In this document: positions 1 to 8,156 of the stretch, piece by piece | Layout: the number at the start of each line of letters is the position of its first letter | How positions within the stretch are numbered: the first letter of the stretch is position 1 | NCBI GenBank assembly: GCA_009774145.1 | Contig: VSND01000026.1 | Span: forward strand, 1 to 55,454 | Reading direction: 5' to 3' | Origin: Lachnospiraceae bacterium | Lineage (GTDB): Bacteria > Bacillota > Clostridia > Lachnospirales > Lachnospiraceae | DNA length: 55,454 bases | The notes under the pieces: generated by a model | The model's input: only the letters and a program-made list of their open reading frames with translations | The model's database searches: none | What the model was told of the DNA's origin: nothing | Program-made: the position numbers and the translations under genes

Positions 1-42
1 AGAACAAACAGAAAAATTTCCAGAATGAAATGCGAATTTTAT

Positions 43-240
43 CTACAAATTATTTTCTTCATTGTATTCTATTTTCTTGCCACACCACGGACATATACCA
101 TATTCTCCATCCTCACTTGACCATTCGTAAAAACAGTCTTCAGTATCATCTTCGAAAAGCTCATTTTCTTCTTTCACTTCAGACACAATCAATTCCCTGT
201 CATATAATCTGTCCGCGCACCGGCTACACGGATTTTTCCC
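43..240 (-). pseudogene. C-terminal fragment of a zinc-knuckle protein
   Basis: The minus strand is open from an upstream stop near 356-358 down to a TAG at 43-45. The part that reads like protein carries two CxxC pairs, NPCSRCADRL and GICPWCGKKI, separated by an acidic stretch (EENELFEDDTED), and ends EYNEENNL. Paired CxxC knuckles suggest a small zinc-binding protein. I see no credible ATG with a ribosome binding site, so this is probably the tail of a gene whose 5' part has been lost at a rearrangement. The function is not recognised. The opposite frame is also open (see the neighbouring fragment), so the exact breakpoint is unclear. Confidence 0.35.
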
Positions 241-335
241 AGGTCCTGCAGGAAGCGCTTTCCTGCAAAGATACAGGTTTAAACGACTTTGTATCCGTCG
301 AGCAGGAGGAAATTTGGTATCGATTGACTTTTTAA
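197..335 (+). pseudogene. possible C-terminal remnant of an unknown gene
   Basis: The plus frame ending in TAA at 333-335 reads TGYTDFSQVLQEALSCKDTG followed by LNDFVSVEQEEIWYRLTF. This part looks protein-like (amphipathic, acidic), while the residues before about position 200 look like the antisense of the zinc-knuckle fragment. This is best explained as the last ~40 codons of a gene joined to foreign sequence. The product is not recognised. A chance open frame is possible. Confidence 0.2.
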
Positions 336-353
336 TATTAAAATGATAATATT
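324..353 (+). promoter_or_regulatory. promoter/operator of the HTH regulator gene
   Basis: TTGACT at 324-329 and TAATAT at 347-352 are separated by 17 bp. The -10 sits inside ATGATAATATT (343-353). The same -35, spacing and 11-bp block recur at 956-985 before the ABC transporter, so this is a likely autoregulatory site for the gene at 382. Confidence 0.6.
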
Positions 354-381
354 TTCATATATCAAAGCAGGGGGATGAAAG

Positions 382-927
382 ATGACCGATAAACTTATGG
401 ATTGCATTACAAATCCGGTAAAATGTAAATTGCTGCTTGAAATACATTCGCGAGGGAAAGCAACTGCCAGGCACCTGTCTGATATCTATAACGATATTCC
501 ACAGGCTACTCTATACAGACATCTCAAAAAAATGCTGAGCGACGGCATCCTGCAGGTGATAGAAGAAACACAGGTGCGCGGCACCGTAGAAAAGACCTAT
601 GCGCTTGCATCTGATATCAACAGCAATATGGAAAAAATGATGGAAGAAAATTCCGGCGAACTTTATATGCAGTATTTCATGCAGTATATCATTGGTTTTG
701 CAAGGCAGTTTCAACAATATTGCCAGTCTCCGGATATCAATATCCAAAAAGATATGACAGGTTTTTCCCTTTCCCCTCTTTACCTTTCTGATGAAGAATT
801 AACTGCCCTGGTGACAGATATTTCACAGATCATCAATGCGGTAAAAAATAACGAACCAAAGCCGGACCGTAAATTACGGACGATTGGTATAATCATCTCT
901 CCGGAAGAAAAAAAGACAGCCAGATGA
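382..927 (+). CDS. winged-helix transcriptional regulator (ArsR/PadR-like)
   Basis: This 181-residue cytoplasmic protein has an N-terminal winged-helix DNA-binding domain (about residues 8-85). The recognition-helix region is ARHLSDIYNDIPQATLYRHL, followed by a wing ending GTVEKTYAL. The rest is helical and probably forms the dimer or effector part, as in regulators that sit next to drug-type ABC exporters. The start is set by a G-rich ribosome binding site (GGGGG) eight bases upstream. It lies directly upstream of an ABC ATPase/permease pair, and its promoter shares an 11-bp block and spacing with theirs. I infer that it represses both. The ligand is unknown. Confidence 0.8.
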   Translation: MTDKLMDCITNPVKCKLLLEIHSRGKATARHLSDIYNDIPQATLYRHLKKMLSDGILQVIEETQVRGTVEKTYALASDINSNMEKMMEENSGELYMQYFMQYIIGFARQFQQYCQSPDINIQKDMTGFSLSPLYLSDEELTALVTDISQIINAVKNNEPKPDRKLRTIGIIISPEEKKTAR

Positions 928-955
928 ACCGTTCCTGTTATTGGACGGTTTTTTG
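926..955 (+). terminator. weak intrinsic terminator after the regulator
   Basis: AACCGT and ACGGTT form an imperfect stem (extended by TCC/GGA with a bulge) around a short loop, followed by TTTTTTG. It separates the regulator from the transporter promoter. Confidence 0.5.
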
Positions 956-987
956 TTGACTTTATATTCTCATTATGATAATATTAT
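956..987 (+). promoter_or_regulatory. promoter/operator of the ABC transporter operon
   Basis: TTGACT (956-961), 17 bp, TAATAT (979-984). The -10 overlaps ATGATAATATT (975-985), which is identical to the block in the regulator's own promoter. A perfect 10-bp palindrome, ATAATATTAT, spans 978-987. An AGGAGG ribosome binding site follows at 1011-1016. Confidence 0.65.
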
Positions 988-1022
988 TGATATAATACTA
1001 ATAAGAATACAGGAGGAAAATC

Positions 1023-1100
1023 ATGGAAGCCAGATTGTTTATTTTACCTTTAGAAAGGGGGAGCGCGAATGAACGTCCTCACAATACAAAACCTGTCTAA
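1023..1100 (+). CDS. 25-residue upstream ORF (possible leader peptide)
   Basis: ATG at 1023 has an AGGAGG ribosome binding site six bases upstream. The frame encodes MEARLFILPLERGSANERPH plus five more residues (NTKPV). It runs past the ATPase start at 1069 in another frame and stops at 1100, so the ATPase ribosome binding site and start codon lie inside it. It may couple translation to the ATPase or be a relic of a longer membrane ORF. No function is recognised. Confidence 0.4.
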   Translation: MEARLFILPLERGSANERPHNTKPV

Positions 1101-1986
1101 AAGTTTTGGGAAACAGAAAATCATCGACCATCTCAATCTGTCCGTGCCAAAGGGAAGTATTTTCGGCTTTATCGGAAAAAATGGAGCGGGGAAAACAACG
1201 ACTATGAAAATGGTACTTGGACTGTTGCAGCCAGACAATGGAGAAATTCATGTTTGTCATGAGCCTGTCCGTTTCGGGCAGACGAAAACAAATCAATATA
1301 TCGGATATTTGCCGGACGTTCCGGAATTCTATAACTATATGACGCCGGCACAGTATTTGAAGCTTTGCGGAGATATAATTGGTTTATCCAAATCCGAAAC
1401 ATCACAACGCGGACAGGAACTTCTTTCACTTGCAGGATTAAACGGTGTGACGAAACCGATCGGAGGATTTTCACGCGGCATGAAGCAGCGACTGGGAATT
1501 GCACAGGCACTGCTTACGCATCCGTCGCTTCTGATCTGTGACGAACCGACGAGTGCGCTGGATCCCACAGGAAGAAAAGAAATTTTAGATATTCTCCATA
1601 AAATCAGCAGAACGACAACCGTTTTGTTTTCCACTCATATTCTCTCGGATGTAGAACGTATTTGCGACCATGCCGCCTTTTTGCACGGGGGAAACATCGC
1701 TGTCAGCGGAACACTTGCAGAAATGAAGGCTTTGCATGGACATGACCGCCTGCTCTTGGAATTTTCCACGGATAGAGATTTACAACTTTTCAAGAAGCAG
1801 AAGTTCATAGAGCCATTATTGCCTGATTCGGAGGAAAATAACAGGAAAATCATACTGCACAGCCGCAGCATGGAAACCGTACAGCAATCTCTGTTCGGCG
1901 TTCTTGCAGCAACAGGTATCCGTCCAGTGAAGATAGAACTTATGGAACCGTCCCTTGAAAGTCTGTTTTTGGAGGTAGTGAAATGA
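1069..1986 (+). CDS. ABC transporter ATP-binding protein
   Basis: This 305-residue nucleotide-binding subunit belongs to an ABC-2 type exporter. Walker A is GKNGAGKT (residues 36-43), the signature region is FSRGMKQRLGIAQ, and Walker B is LLICDEPTSALDP. The H-loop is in FSTHILSDVERI. About 90 C-terminal residues after the ATPase fold are typical of the bacitracin/lantibiotic-export-like clade. A G-rich ribosome binding site (AAAGGGGGA) precedes the ATG. The stop overlaps the next gene's start (ATGA), so the pair is translated together. The substrate cannot be read from the sequence; the local regulator suggests an inducible export or self-protection function. Confidence 0.9.
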   Translation: MNVLTIQNLSKSFGKQKIIDHLNLSVPKGSIFGFIGKNGAGKTTTMKMVLGLLQPDNGEIHVCHEPVRFGQTKTNQYIGYLPDVPEFYNYMTPAQYLKLCGDIIGLSKSETSQRGQELLSLAGLNGVTKPIGGFSRGMKQRLGIAQALLTHPSLLICDEPTSALDPTGRKEILDILHKISRTTTVLFSTHILSDVERICDHAAFLHGGNIAVSGTLAEMKALHGHDRLLLEFSTDRDLQLFKKQKFIEPLLPDSEENNRKIILHSRSMETVQQSLFGVLAATGIRPVKIELMEPSLESLFLEVVK

Positions 1987-2741
1987 GTGGATATATTGCT
2001 TTTGTGAAAAAAGAATTTACAGAAAACATGAAAAATTATCGATTTCTTATTTTGTTTGCAGTCTTTCTGATTTTCGGCATTACCAGTGCATTCCTTGCAA
2101 AATATACGCCGGAAATTTTATCGGCTTTAACCAAAGATATGGAAATGAGCTCCGAACCGGCCGCACTGGACGCATGGAAACAATTTTATAAAAACATGTC
2201 CGGCGTTGGCTTCAGTGCATTTATCATTTTGTACGGCAACAGTCTGTCAAATGAATATTCCAAAGGCACCCTGGTTTTGATGGTGACAAAAGGGCTGTCC
2301 CGCAAAGCTGTCATTCTTGCAAAATATACGGTAGCAGCTGTTCTTATGACTGTCAGCTACTGGACCAGTTACGCCGCGACTTACGGTTGCACCGCTCTTT
2401 TATGGAACGACAGAACTCTTTCCCATGTTGCTTTGGCTGCGTCTGCACTCTGGCTCTCAGGATTCCTTTATTTAAGCATTCTGATGACTGGTTGCGTCAT
2501 GTTCCGGCAGACGTTCACAAGCATCCTCTTTACAGGCGGTATGGCTGCCCTTCTGTCGCTGGCTGGTATGGCTGAACCGATCGCCAGATTCCATCCATTT
2601 ATCCTGACATCCAAAAATGTGGATTTGATTTCCGGCACAACAGTTCCTGCGGACTTTATAATACCAGCTTTGATTTCCGTCATGATCTCTGTTTTTGGTT
2701 TACTGACTGCCATCAGACTTTTCAATAAAAAACAGCTTTAA
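1983..2741 (+). CDS. ABC-2 type transporter permease
   Basis: This 252-residue membrane protein has about six hydrophobic segments, the first at residues 20-40 (FLILFAVFLIFGITSAFLA) and the last near the C-terminus (IIPALISVMISVFGLLTAI). It carries the NEYSKGTLVLMVTKGLSR cytoplasmic motif region common in this family. It overlaps the upstream ATPase by four bases and is its membrane partner. The gene ends just before a strong bidirectional terminator shared with convergent ackA. The substrate is unknown. Confidence 0.85.
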   Translation: MSGYIAFVKKEFTENMKNYRFLILFAVFLIFGITSAFLAKYTPEILSALTKDMEMSSEPAALDAWKQFYKNMSGVGFSAFIILYGNSLSNEYSKGTLVLMVTKGLSRKAVILAKYTVAAVLMTVSYWTSYAATYGCTALLWNDRTLSHVALAASALWLSGFLYLSILMTGCVMFRQTFTSILFTGGMAALLSLAGMAEPIARFHPFILTSKNVDLISGTTVPADFIIPALISVMISVFGLLTAIRLFNKKQL

Positions 2742-2749
2742 ATCCATAG

Positions 2750-2788
2750 AAAAACGGGCAGGAAATTATTGACTTCCTGCCCGTTTTT
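2750..2788. terminator. bidirectional intrinsic terminator
   Basis: A perfect 15-bp stem (AAAAACGGGCAGGAA with its complement) encloses a 9-base loop and has an A-run on one side and a T-run on the other. It terminates both the ABC operon (plus) and ackA (minus). Confidence 0.9.
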
Positions 2789-2812
2789 GTTGCAGCCTGT
2801 AATTCACACTTT

Positions 2813-4006
2813 TTATTTTGCCAGTCTCAGAGTCTCTCTTGCAATCGCCAGCTCTTCGTTGGTCGGGATCAGCATGACCTTTACTTTGGAATCTGCAGAA
2901 GAGATCACTCTTCTCTCGCCACGGACATTGTTCGCCTCGTCATCGATCTCAACGCCGAGATATCCAAGATACTCGCAGATTGCCTTCCTTGTCTTCATAT
3001 CATTCTCGCCGACGCCAGCAGTAAAGGCAATGGCATCTACACCGTTCATGGCTGCCGCATAAGCGCCAATATATTTCACTACACGATAGATGAATGCTTC
3101 AAGCGCCGCTGCCGCCCTCTCATTGCCTGCTGCTCTGGCCGCTTCAATATCACGGAAATCGCTGGACACCCCGCTGATACCGAGCACGCCGGACTTCTTG
3201 TTCAGAATGTTCAGCATCTCGTTGATATCGATGCCCTCTTTATTGCAGATAAACTGGCAGACTGCCGGATCAACGTCACCGCTTCTGGTTCCCATGATCA
3301 GGCCTTCCAGAGGAGTAAGACCCATGCTGGTATCCACACATTTTCCGCCGACGGAAGCAGAGATGGAAGCTCCGTTGCCCAGATGGCATACGATCACTTT
3401 TGCTTTCTCCGGATCAAGATTGCCGAATTTGATCGCCTCGCCGGATACAAACATGTGACTGGTTCCGTGGAAGCCATATCTGCGGATTTCATATTTCTCA
3501 TAGTACTCATAAGGTATTGCATAGAGATATGCTTTCTCCGGCATGGACATGCCAAAACCGGTATCCCAAACGGCCACATTCTGCTTGCCGGGCATAACCG
3601 CCTCGCAGGCCTCGATACCCATAAGATTAGCCGGATTGTGCAGAGGTCCAAGGTCGAAACACTCTTTGATAACCCGTTTTACATCTTCATTCACAACAAT
3701 AGACTCACAGTATTTGGTACCCGCATGAAGCACACGATGACCGACTGCCGAGATCTCGTCCGTGCTCTTCACCACGCCATGCACCGGATCCTGAAGCGCA
3801 TCCAGAACCAGTCCGATCGCAACCTTGTGATCCGGCATAGGCTGCTCGGTCACATATTTGTCCTTGCCAGTCGGCTGGTGAGTCAATACCGAACCTTCAA
3901 TACCGATTCTCTCACACAGACCCTTTGCTACTACACTCTCGTCCGTCATATCGATCAGCTGATATTTCAGAGAAGAGCTTCCGCAGTTGATAACTAAAAC
4001 TTTCAT
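2813..4006 (-). CDS. ackA: acetate kinase
   Basis: This 397-residue cytoplasmic enzyme interconverts acetyl phosphate + ADP with acetate + ATP, the ATP-forming last step of acetate fermentation. It is full length for the family. The N-terminal motif is VLVINCGSSSLKYQL, with GHRVLHAGTKY, RRYGFHGTSH, CHLGNGASI and MGTRSGDVDP downstream; all are conserved acetate kinase signatures. An AGGAG ribosome binding site precedes the ATG. It lies 87 bp downstream of pduL, which supplies acetyl phosphate, so the two probably form an operon. Confidence 0.97.
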   Translation of the reverse strand: MKVLVINCGSSSLKYQLIDMTDESVVAKGLCERIGIEGSVLTHQPTGKDKYVTEQPMPDHKVAIGLVLDALQDPVHGVVKSTDEISAVGHRVLHAGTKYCESIVVNEDVKRVIKECFDLGPLHNPANLMGIEACEAVMPGKQNVAVWDTGFGMSMPEKAYLYAIPYEYYEKYEIRRYGFHGTSHMFVSGEAIKFGNLDPEKAKVIVCHLGNGASISASVGGKCVDTSMGLTPLEGLIMGTRSGDVDPAVCQFICNKEGIDINEMLNILNKKSGVLGISGVSSDFRDIEAARAAGNERAAAALEAFIYRVVKYIGAYAAAMNGVDAIAFTAGVGENDMKTRKAICEYLGYLGVEIDDEANNVRGERRVISSADSKVKVMLIPTNEELAIARETLRLAK

Positions 4007-4093
4007 GATTATGTATTCTCCTGTTTAAAATTTTCCAGCTTCTCTTCCGATACCCAAAGAGTTCCGAAAGGATACTGTTATAACATTCTGAAA

Positions 4094-4660
4094 TTATTTA
4101 ACGATCTCGCCGTACACTTCTCTTCCGCATCCTGCCGCATTGGACTCATCGGTATCAATGTGCATGGCCAGAGCGAATTTCGGACTTACGCGTACGACTA
4201 CCTCACCGAATACCAGGCTTCTGCCGTCGGTATCGATCTTTACAGACACCACATCCTTATCCTTTACGCCAAGCTTCTCTGCATCCTCCGGAGTTGCATG
4301 GATGTGACGCTTTGCTGCAATCACGCCTTCCTTCAGTTCCACTTCGCCGCAGGGACCGACCAGCTTGCATGCGCCGCTGCCTGCCACGTCGCCGGACTCG
4401 CGAATCGGAGCGTCCACGCCGATGGAACGTGCGTCCGTCAGGGAGATCTCCACCTGGCTTGCCGGACGGACCGGTCCGAGGATGGAAGCAGCCATCTCTT
4501 TCTTGCTGCCTACGATCGTCACCTTCTCATTACATGCATACTGTCCCGGCTGGGAAAGGTCTTTCTTCTTTGTCAGCTCATAGCCTTTGCCGAATAAAGT
4601 CTCCAGATCCTCCTGGGAAACATGTACGTGACGGGCTGATGTCTCAACGATAAAATTCAT
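4094..4660 (-). CDS. pduL: phosphate acyltransferase, PduL type
   Basis: This 188-residue enzyme transfers the acyl group from acyl-CoA to phosphate. The PduL signatures are visible: SARHVHVSQEDL near the N-terminus (the HxH metal-binding motif), DLSQPGQYACNE, ILGPVRPASQVEISLTD, and the second half with VIAAKRHIHATPEDA. There is no microcompartment gene and no obvious N-terminal encapsulation peptide, so it probably serves as the housekeeping phosphotransacetylase for ackA downstream. An AAGGAG ribosome binding site lies before the start. Confidence 0.93.
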   Translation of the reverse strand: MNFIVETSARHVHVSQEDLETLFGKGYELTKKKDLSQPGQYACNEKVTIVGSKKEMAASILGPVRPASQVEISLTDARSIGVDAPIRESGDVAGSGACKLVGPCGEVELKEGVIAAKRHIHATPEDAEKLGVKDKDVVSVKIDTDGRSLVFGEVVVRVSPKFALAMHIDTDESNAAGCGREVYGEIVK

Positions 4661-4731
4661 ATTATCATTCTCCTTTTCTTAAAGATATTGTATATAGTTG
4701 TAACGCTGTACAGACAGCTTTACTTTCTCAA

Positions 4732-5793
4732 TCATGGCTGCTGCCCGGCTTCGGACACCAGAATGCAGTTGGGCGTCTCCACTTTGATCGGTTTGCCCCA
4801 CATACTGAAATACTTTTCCTCGTAGTTGATCCGGAAGATTGTAATACTGTTTGTCTCATGATTCAGCGACATAAAATGACGGTTGTCCGGGAAAAAATCT
4901 CCCGCCTTCGGATAATCTCCGCTCACAGGCAGGATACAGATCATCTCCAGCTTTCCGGTCTCTTCGTCCACCTTCAGGATCCCCATGGTGTTGTCGCCCG
5001 CATTGGAACAGAGCACATACTTCCAGTCTTTGGAAAACCGGAGTACACATGCGGCGCTTACCTGCGAATGATATTTGCTTCTGGTGTGTACGGTCTGGAT
5101 CAGTTCAAACACCGGCCCTCTTGATGTATCGCGGTAGGAATAGACACTGATATAATTCTTCAGTTCACAGATCAGATAGGCAAATCTGCCGTCCGGACTG
5201 AATTTGATAATGCGCGGCGCACTCTCCTGCTCGCAGCGGAGGATGTCAATCAGCTTGATCTTCCCGGTCTCATGGTTAAACCTGTAAATCTTTACCTGAT
5301 CCACGCCCAGATCCACTGCACACAGATATTTCTGATCCGGCGTAATGTTCACACAGTTCACATGGGGGCGGAAATTCCGCTCTGCCACACTTCCCAGCCC
5401 TTTATGAAAAATGTCGTCGGCCATCCCGCCGACCGTGCCGTCCTCATTCAGACGCATAACCGTCACTTTGCCGTCATGCCAGCCGCCCACAAACAGGAAA
5501 CGATCCTCCCGGTCCGTAGACAGATAGCACCCTCTCATGCCATGGATCGATGCACCGTTCATCGGTTCCAGATCTCCGTCCGGAAGGATTCGGAACGCCT
5601 GGACGCCTTCATCCGAGATCGAATACAAATATTTTCCATTATGTGATTTCTTAATATAGGAAGGATTGTTGATCGGAACGACTTTACGTTCCGCAGCCCT
5701 TCCATTCTCCACATCCAGATCATAGATATGAATGCCTTTGCTGCTGCCGTGGGTATACGTCCCCACATAGGCCACATATTTTTTCTGGTCCAT
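4732..5793 (-). CDS. lactonase-family beta-propeller protein
   Basis: The chosen start (MDQKKYVAYVGTYTHG, 353 residues) has GAGAGGAG upstream. A longer frame to 5844 has no ribosome binding site and adds an unconserved tail. The sequence is a seven-bladed propeller of the YbhE/Pgl type: VGTYTHGSSKGIHIYDLD opens blade 1, with later blades containing FVGGWHDGKVTVM, RPHVNCVNITPDQKYLCAVD, FSPDGRFAYLI and GDNTMGILKVDEETG. Members hydrolyse 6-phosphogluconolactone or other lactones; the substrate here is not proven. The gene precedes pduL-ackA in the same direction with a 71-bp gap. Confidence 0.8.
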   Translation of the reverse strand: MDQKKYVAYVGTYTHGSSKGIHIYDLDVENGRAAERKVVPINNPSYIKKSHNGKYLYSISDEGVQAFRILPDGDLEPMNGASIHGMRGCYLSTDREDRFLFVGGWHDGKVTVMRLNEDGTVGGMADDIFHKGLGSVAERNFRPHVNCVNITPDQKYLCAVDLGVDQVKIYRFNHETGKIKLIDILRCEQESAPRIIKFSPDGRFAYLICELKNYISVYSYRDTSRGPVFELIQTVHTRSKYHSQVSAACVLRFSKDWKYVLCSNAGDNTMGILKVDEETGKLEMICILPVSGDYPKAGDFFPDNRHFMSLNHETNSITIFRINYEEKYFSMWGKPIKVETPNCILVSEAGQQP

Positions 5794-5889
5794 ACTACAG
5801 ATGCTCCTCTCATGAAGTCTCTTCGAAATCTGCACTCTACTCACAGCTATGGTAATTTTACCACATTTTCTGTCGTTTGTTAATAGGGT

Positions 5890-7176
5890 TCAGCCGTGTT
5901 TTTCAAAATATTTGTGCATAGTGTCCAACGTGAAACGAATGTCTTCTTCTGTATGAGCGGTACAGAGAAACATCGCTTCAAACTGGGACGGCGCGGTATA
6001 GATGCCGTTTTCCAGCATATGGCGGAAATAACCGCAGAACGCCTCTGTATCGGAACTTTTCGCGCTTCTGTAATCCGTTACGCTCTCCCGGGTAAAGAAC
6101 ATACAGCCAAGGGATCCTGCGTAATTCACCTGACAGGAAAGCGCAAGTTCTCTGCACATGGATTCCATGCCCCCATAGAGCCGTTCCCCCATTTTCTCAA
6201 GCTGATCATAGACCTCCGGGTGCCCGTTCAGATACGTAAGCTGTGCAAGCCCGGCTGCCATGGCCACCGGGTTGCCGCTTAAAGTGCCGGCCTGGTAGAC
6301 GCTGCCCACCGGAGCGACCACTTCCATGATCTCACGCTTTCCTCCATAGGCGCCCACCGGCATGCCGCCCCCGATAATCTTGCCGTAAGTGGTCAGGTCG
6401 GCCTGAATCCCGAAGTATTCCTGTGCTCCTGCCCGTGCCAGGCGAAATCCGGTGATCACCTCGTCAAAGATCAGCACGGTCCCGTTTTCCGTACAGAGAC
6501 TGCGCAGCCTCTCCAAAAACCCTTTTTCCGGAAGCACGACTCCCATATTGGCGCCCACCGGCTCGACAATGACTGCTGCAATCTCACTGCCGCAGGCATC
6601 GAACAGTTTTTCCACACTGGAAATATCATTATATACCGCAGAAAGGGTATCCTGCGTGCATCCTGCCGGCACTCCGGAGCTGTCCGGCACCCCGGCAGTC
6701 ATAACGCCGGAACCGGCTTTTACCAGCATGGAATCACTGTGCCCATGATAGCATCCCTCAAATTTGACGATTTTATCTCTTCCTGTATAGCCCCTTGCCG
6801 CACGAATGGCGCTCATCACCGCTTCCGTACCGGAATTCACCATACGCACCATTTCGATGGACGGCACCATGCTGCAGATCAGCCGGGCCATATCCACCTC
6901 TGCTTCCGTTGCTGCTCCGAAGCTCAGACCTTTCCTGCAGGCTTCTTCTACTTTTTCAAGGACCAGCGGGTTCGCATGTCCCAGAATCATCGGCCCCCAG
7001 GAACCGATATAATCAAGATAACGGTTTCCGTCCGCATCCGTCAGATACGCTCCCTCTGCCGACGCGATGAACCGCGGCGTCATGCCCACAGACCTGAACG
7101 CACGGACCGGGGAATTCACTCCTCCCGGAATCAGCTTTTCAGCCTCCCGGAACAGCTCTTCTGATCTTGTCATCAT
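5890..7176 (-). CDS. hemL: glutamate-1-semialdehyde 2,1-aminomutase
   Basis: This 428-residue PLP enzyme makes 5-aminolevulinate from glutamate-1-semialdehyde in the C5 pathway. Class III aminotransferase motifs are present: PGGVNSPVRAFRSVG at the N-terminus, MVNSGTEAVMSAIRAARG, FEGCYHGHSD, IFDEVITGFR, and TYGKIIGGGMPVGAYGG with the PLP lysine at about residue 266. The start overlaps the hemB stop by four bases, so the two are translationally coupled. hemA, hemC and hemD are not in this window. Confidence 0.96.
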   Translation of the reverse strand: MMTRSEELFREAEKLIPGGVNSPVRAFRSVGMTPRFIASAEGAYLTDADGNRYLDYIGSWGPMILGHANPLVLEKVEEACRKGLSFGAATEAEVDMARLICSMVPSIEMVRMVNSGTEAVMSAIRAARGYTGRDKIVKFEGCYHGHSDSMLVKAGSGVMTAGVPDSSGVPAGCTQDTLSAVYNDISSVEKLFDACGSEIAAVIVEPVGANMGVVLPEKGFLERLRSLCTENGTVLIFDEVITGFRLARAGAQEYFGIQADLTTYGKIIGGGMPVGAYGGKREIMEVVAPVGSVYQAGTLSGNPVAMAAGLAQLTYLNGHPEVYDQLEKMGERLYGGMESMCRELALSCQVNYAGSLGCMFFTRESVTDYRSAKSSDTEAFCGYFRHMLENGIYTAPSQFEAMFLCTAHTEEDIRFTLDTMHKYFEKHG

Positions 7177-8156
7177 CCGATTCTCCCTTCCTCCATAAAT
7201 TCAGCCAGTTCTTTTGCAAAATAGGTCATATAGATGTCGACGCCTGCACGATAGGCACATGCTGCCATCTCACAGAGGATCGAAGCTTCATCCACATAAC
7301 CCAGCCTGGCTGCCGCCTTCACCATGGCATACTCTCCGCTGACGCTGTATGCCGCCATCGGTACATCCGTCGCGTCCTTGATTTCACGTACCATATCCAG
7401 ATAGGACATGGCCGGCTTGACCATGATGATATCCGCACCTTCTTCAATATCCAGAAGCGCTTCCTTCATCCCCTCCCGCCGGTTATGATAATCCATCTGA
7501 TAGCTCCTGCGGTCCCCAAAGGCCGGTGCGCTGCCCGCCGCATCCCGGAACGGTCCGTAGAATGCAGAAGCATATTTGACCGCATAGGACATGACCGGCG
7601 TGGTCACAAACCCGTTCCGGTCAAGTCCTTCGCGGATCGCGCGGATATGCCCGTCCATCATATCGGACGGAGCCACCATATCCGCTCCGGCCTGCACCTG
7701 GGATACTGCGATCTGCGAAAGCTTCTCCAGCGTCAGATCATTGTCCACGTATTCTCCCTTCAGAATGCCGCAGTGTCCATGGCTTGTATACTCACACATG
7801 CAGACATCCCCGATATAAAACAGATCCGGAACCTCCTTTTTCGCCTTTTCCAGAGCCTTTTGAATAATACCGTCACAGGCATACGCTCCGCTTCCCGCTT
7901 CATCCTTATGCTCCGGAATTCCGAACAGCATGATATTTTTCACTCCGGCATCCGCCATCTCTGTCAGAATCTCCGGCATCCGGTCCACGCTGTACCGGAA
8001 CTGTCCCGGCATGGTCGGAATCTCCTCTCTGATATTTTCTCCCTCTTTGACAAACATCGGATATACAAGAGAGCTCTTATCCATCCGTGTCTCCCGCACC
8101 ATCTTCCTTAAGGTTGCCGTTGTCCGAAGCCTTCTCGGCCTGATTATCATATCCAT
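7173..8156 (-). CDS. hemB: porphobilinogen synthase (5-aminolevulinate dehydratase)
   Basis: This 327-residue enzyme condenses two 5-aminolevulinates to porphobilinogen. The active site is complete: zinc-type cysteines CMCEYTSHGHC (C119, C121, C129), Lys194 in VMSYAVKYASAFYGPFRDAA and the Schiff-base Lys247 in IIMVKPAMSYLDMV. The cysteine triad marks the Zn-dependent subgroup. The start may be Met1 or Met3. The first 80 bases overlap the end of the upstream siroheme-type gene in another frame, and hemL follows with a four-base overlap. Confidence 0.96.
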   Translation of the reverse strand: MDMIIRPRRLRTTATLRKMVRETRMDKSSLVYPMFVKEGENIREEIPTMPGQFRYSVDRMPEILTEMADAGVKNIMLFGIPEHKDEAGSGAYACDGIIQKALEKAKKEVPDLFYIGDVCMCEYTSHGHCGILKGEYVDNDLTLEKLSQIAVSQVQAGADMVAPSDMMDGHIRAIREGLDRNGFVTTPVMSYAVKYASAFYGPFRDAAGSAPAFGDRRSYQMDYHNRREGMKEALLDIEEGADIIMVKPAMSYLDMVREIKDATDVPMAAYSVSGEYAMVKAAARLGYVDEASILCEMAACAYRAGVDIYMTYFAKELAEFMEEGRIG

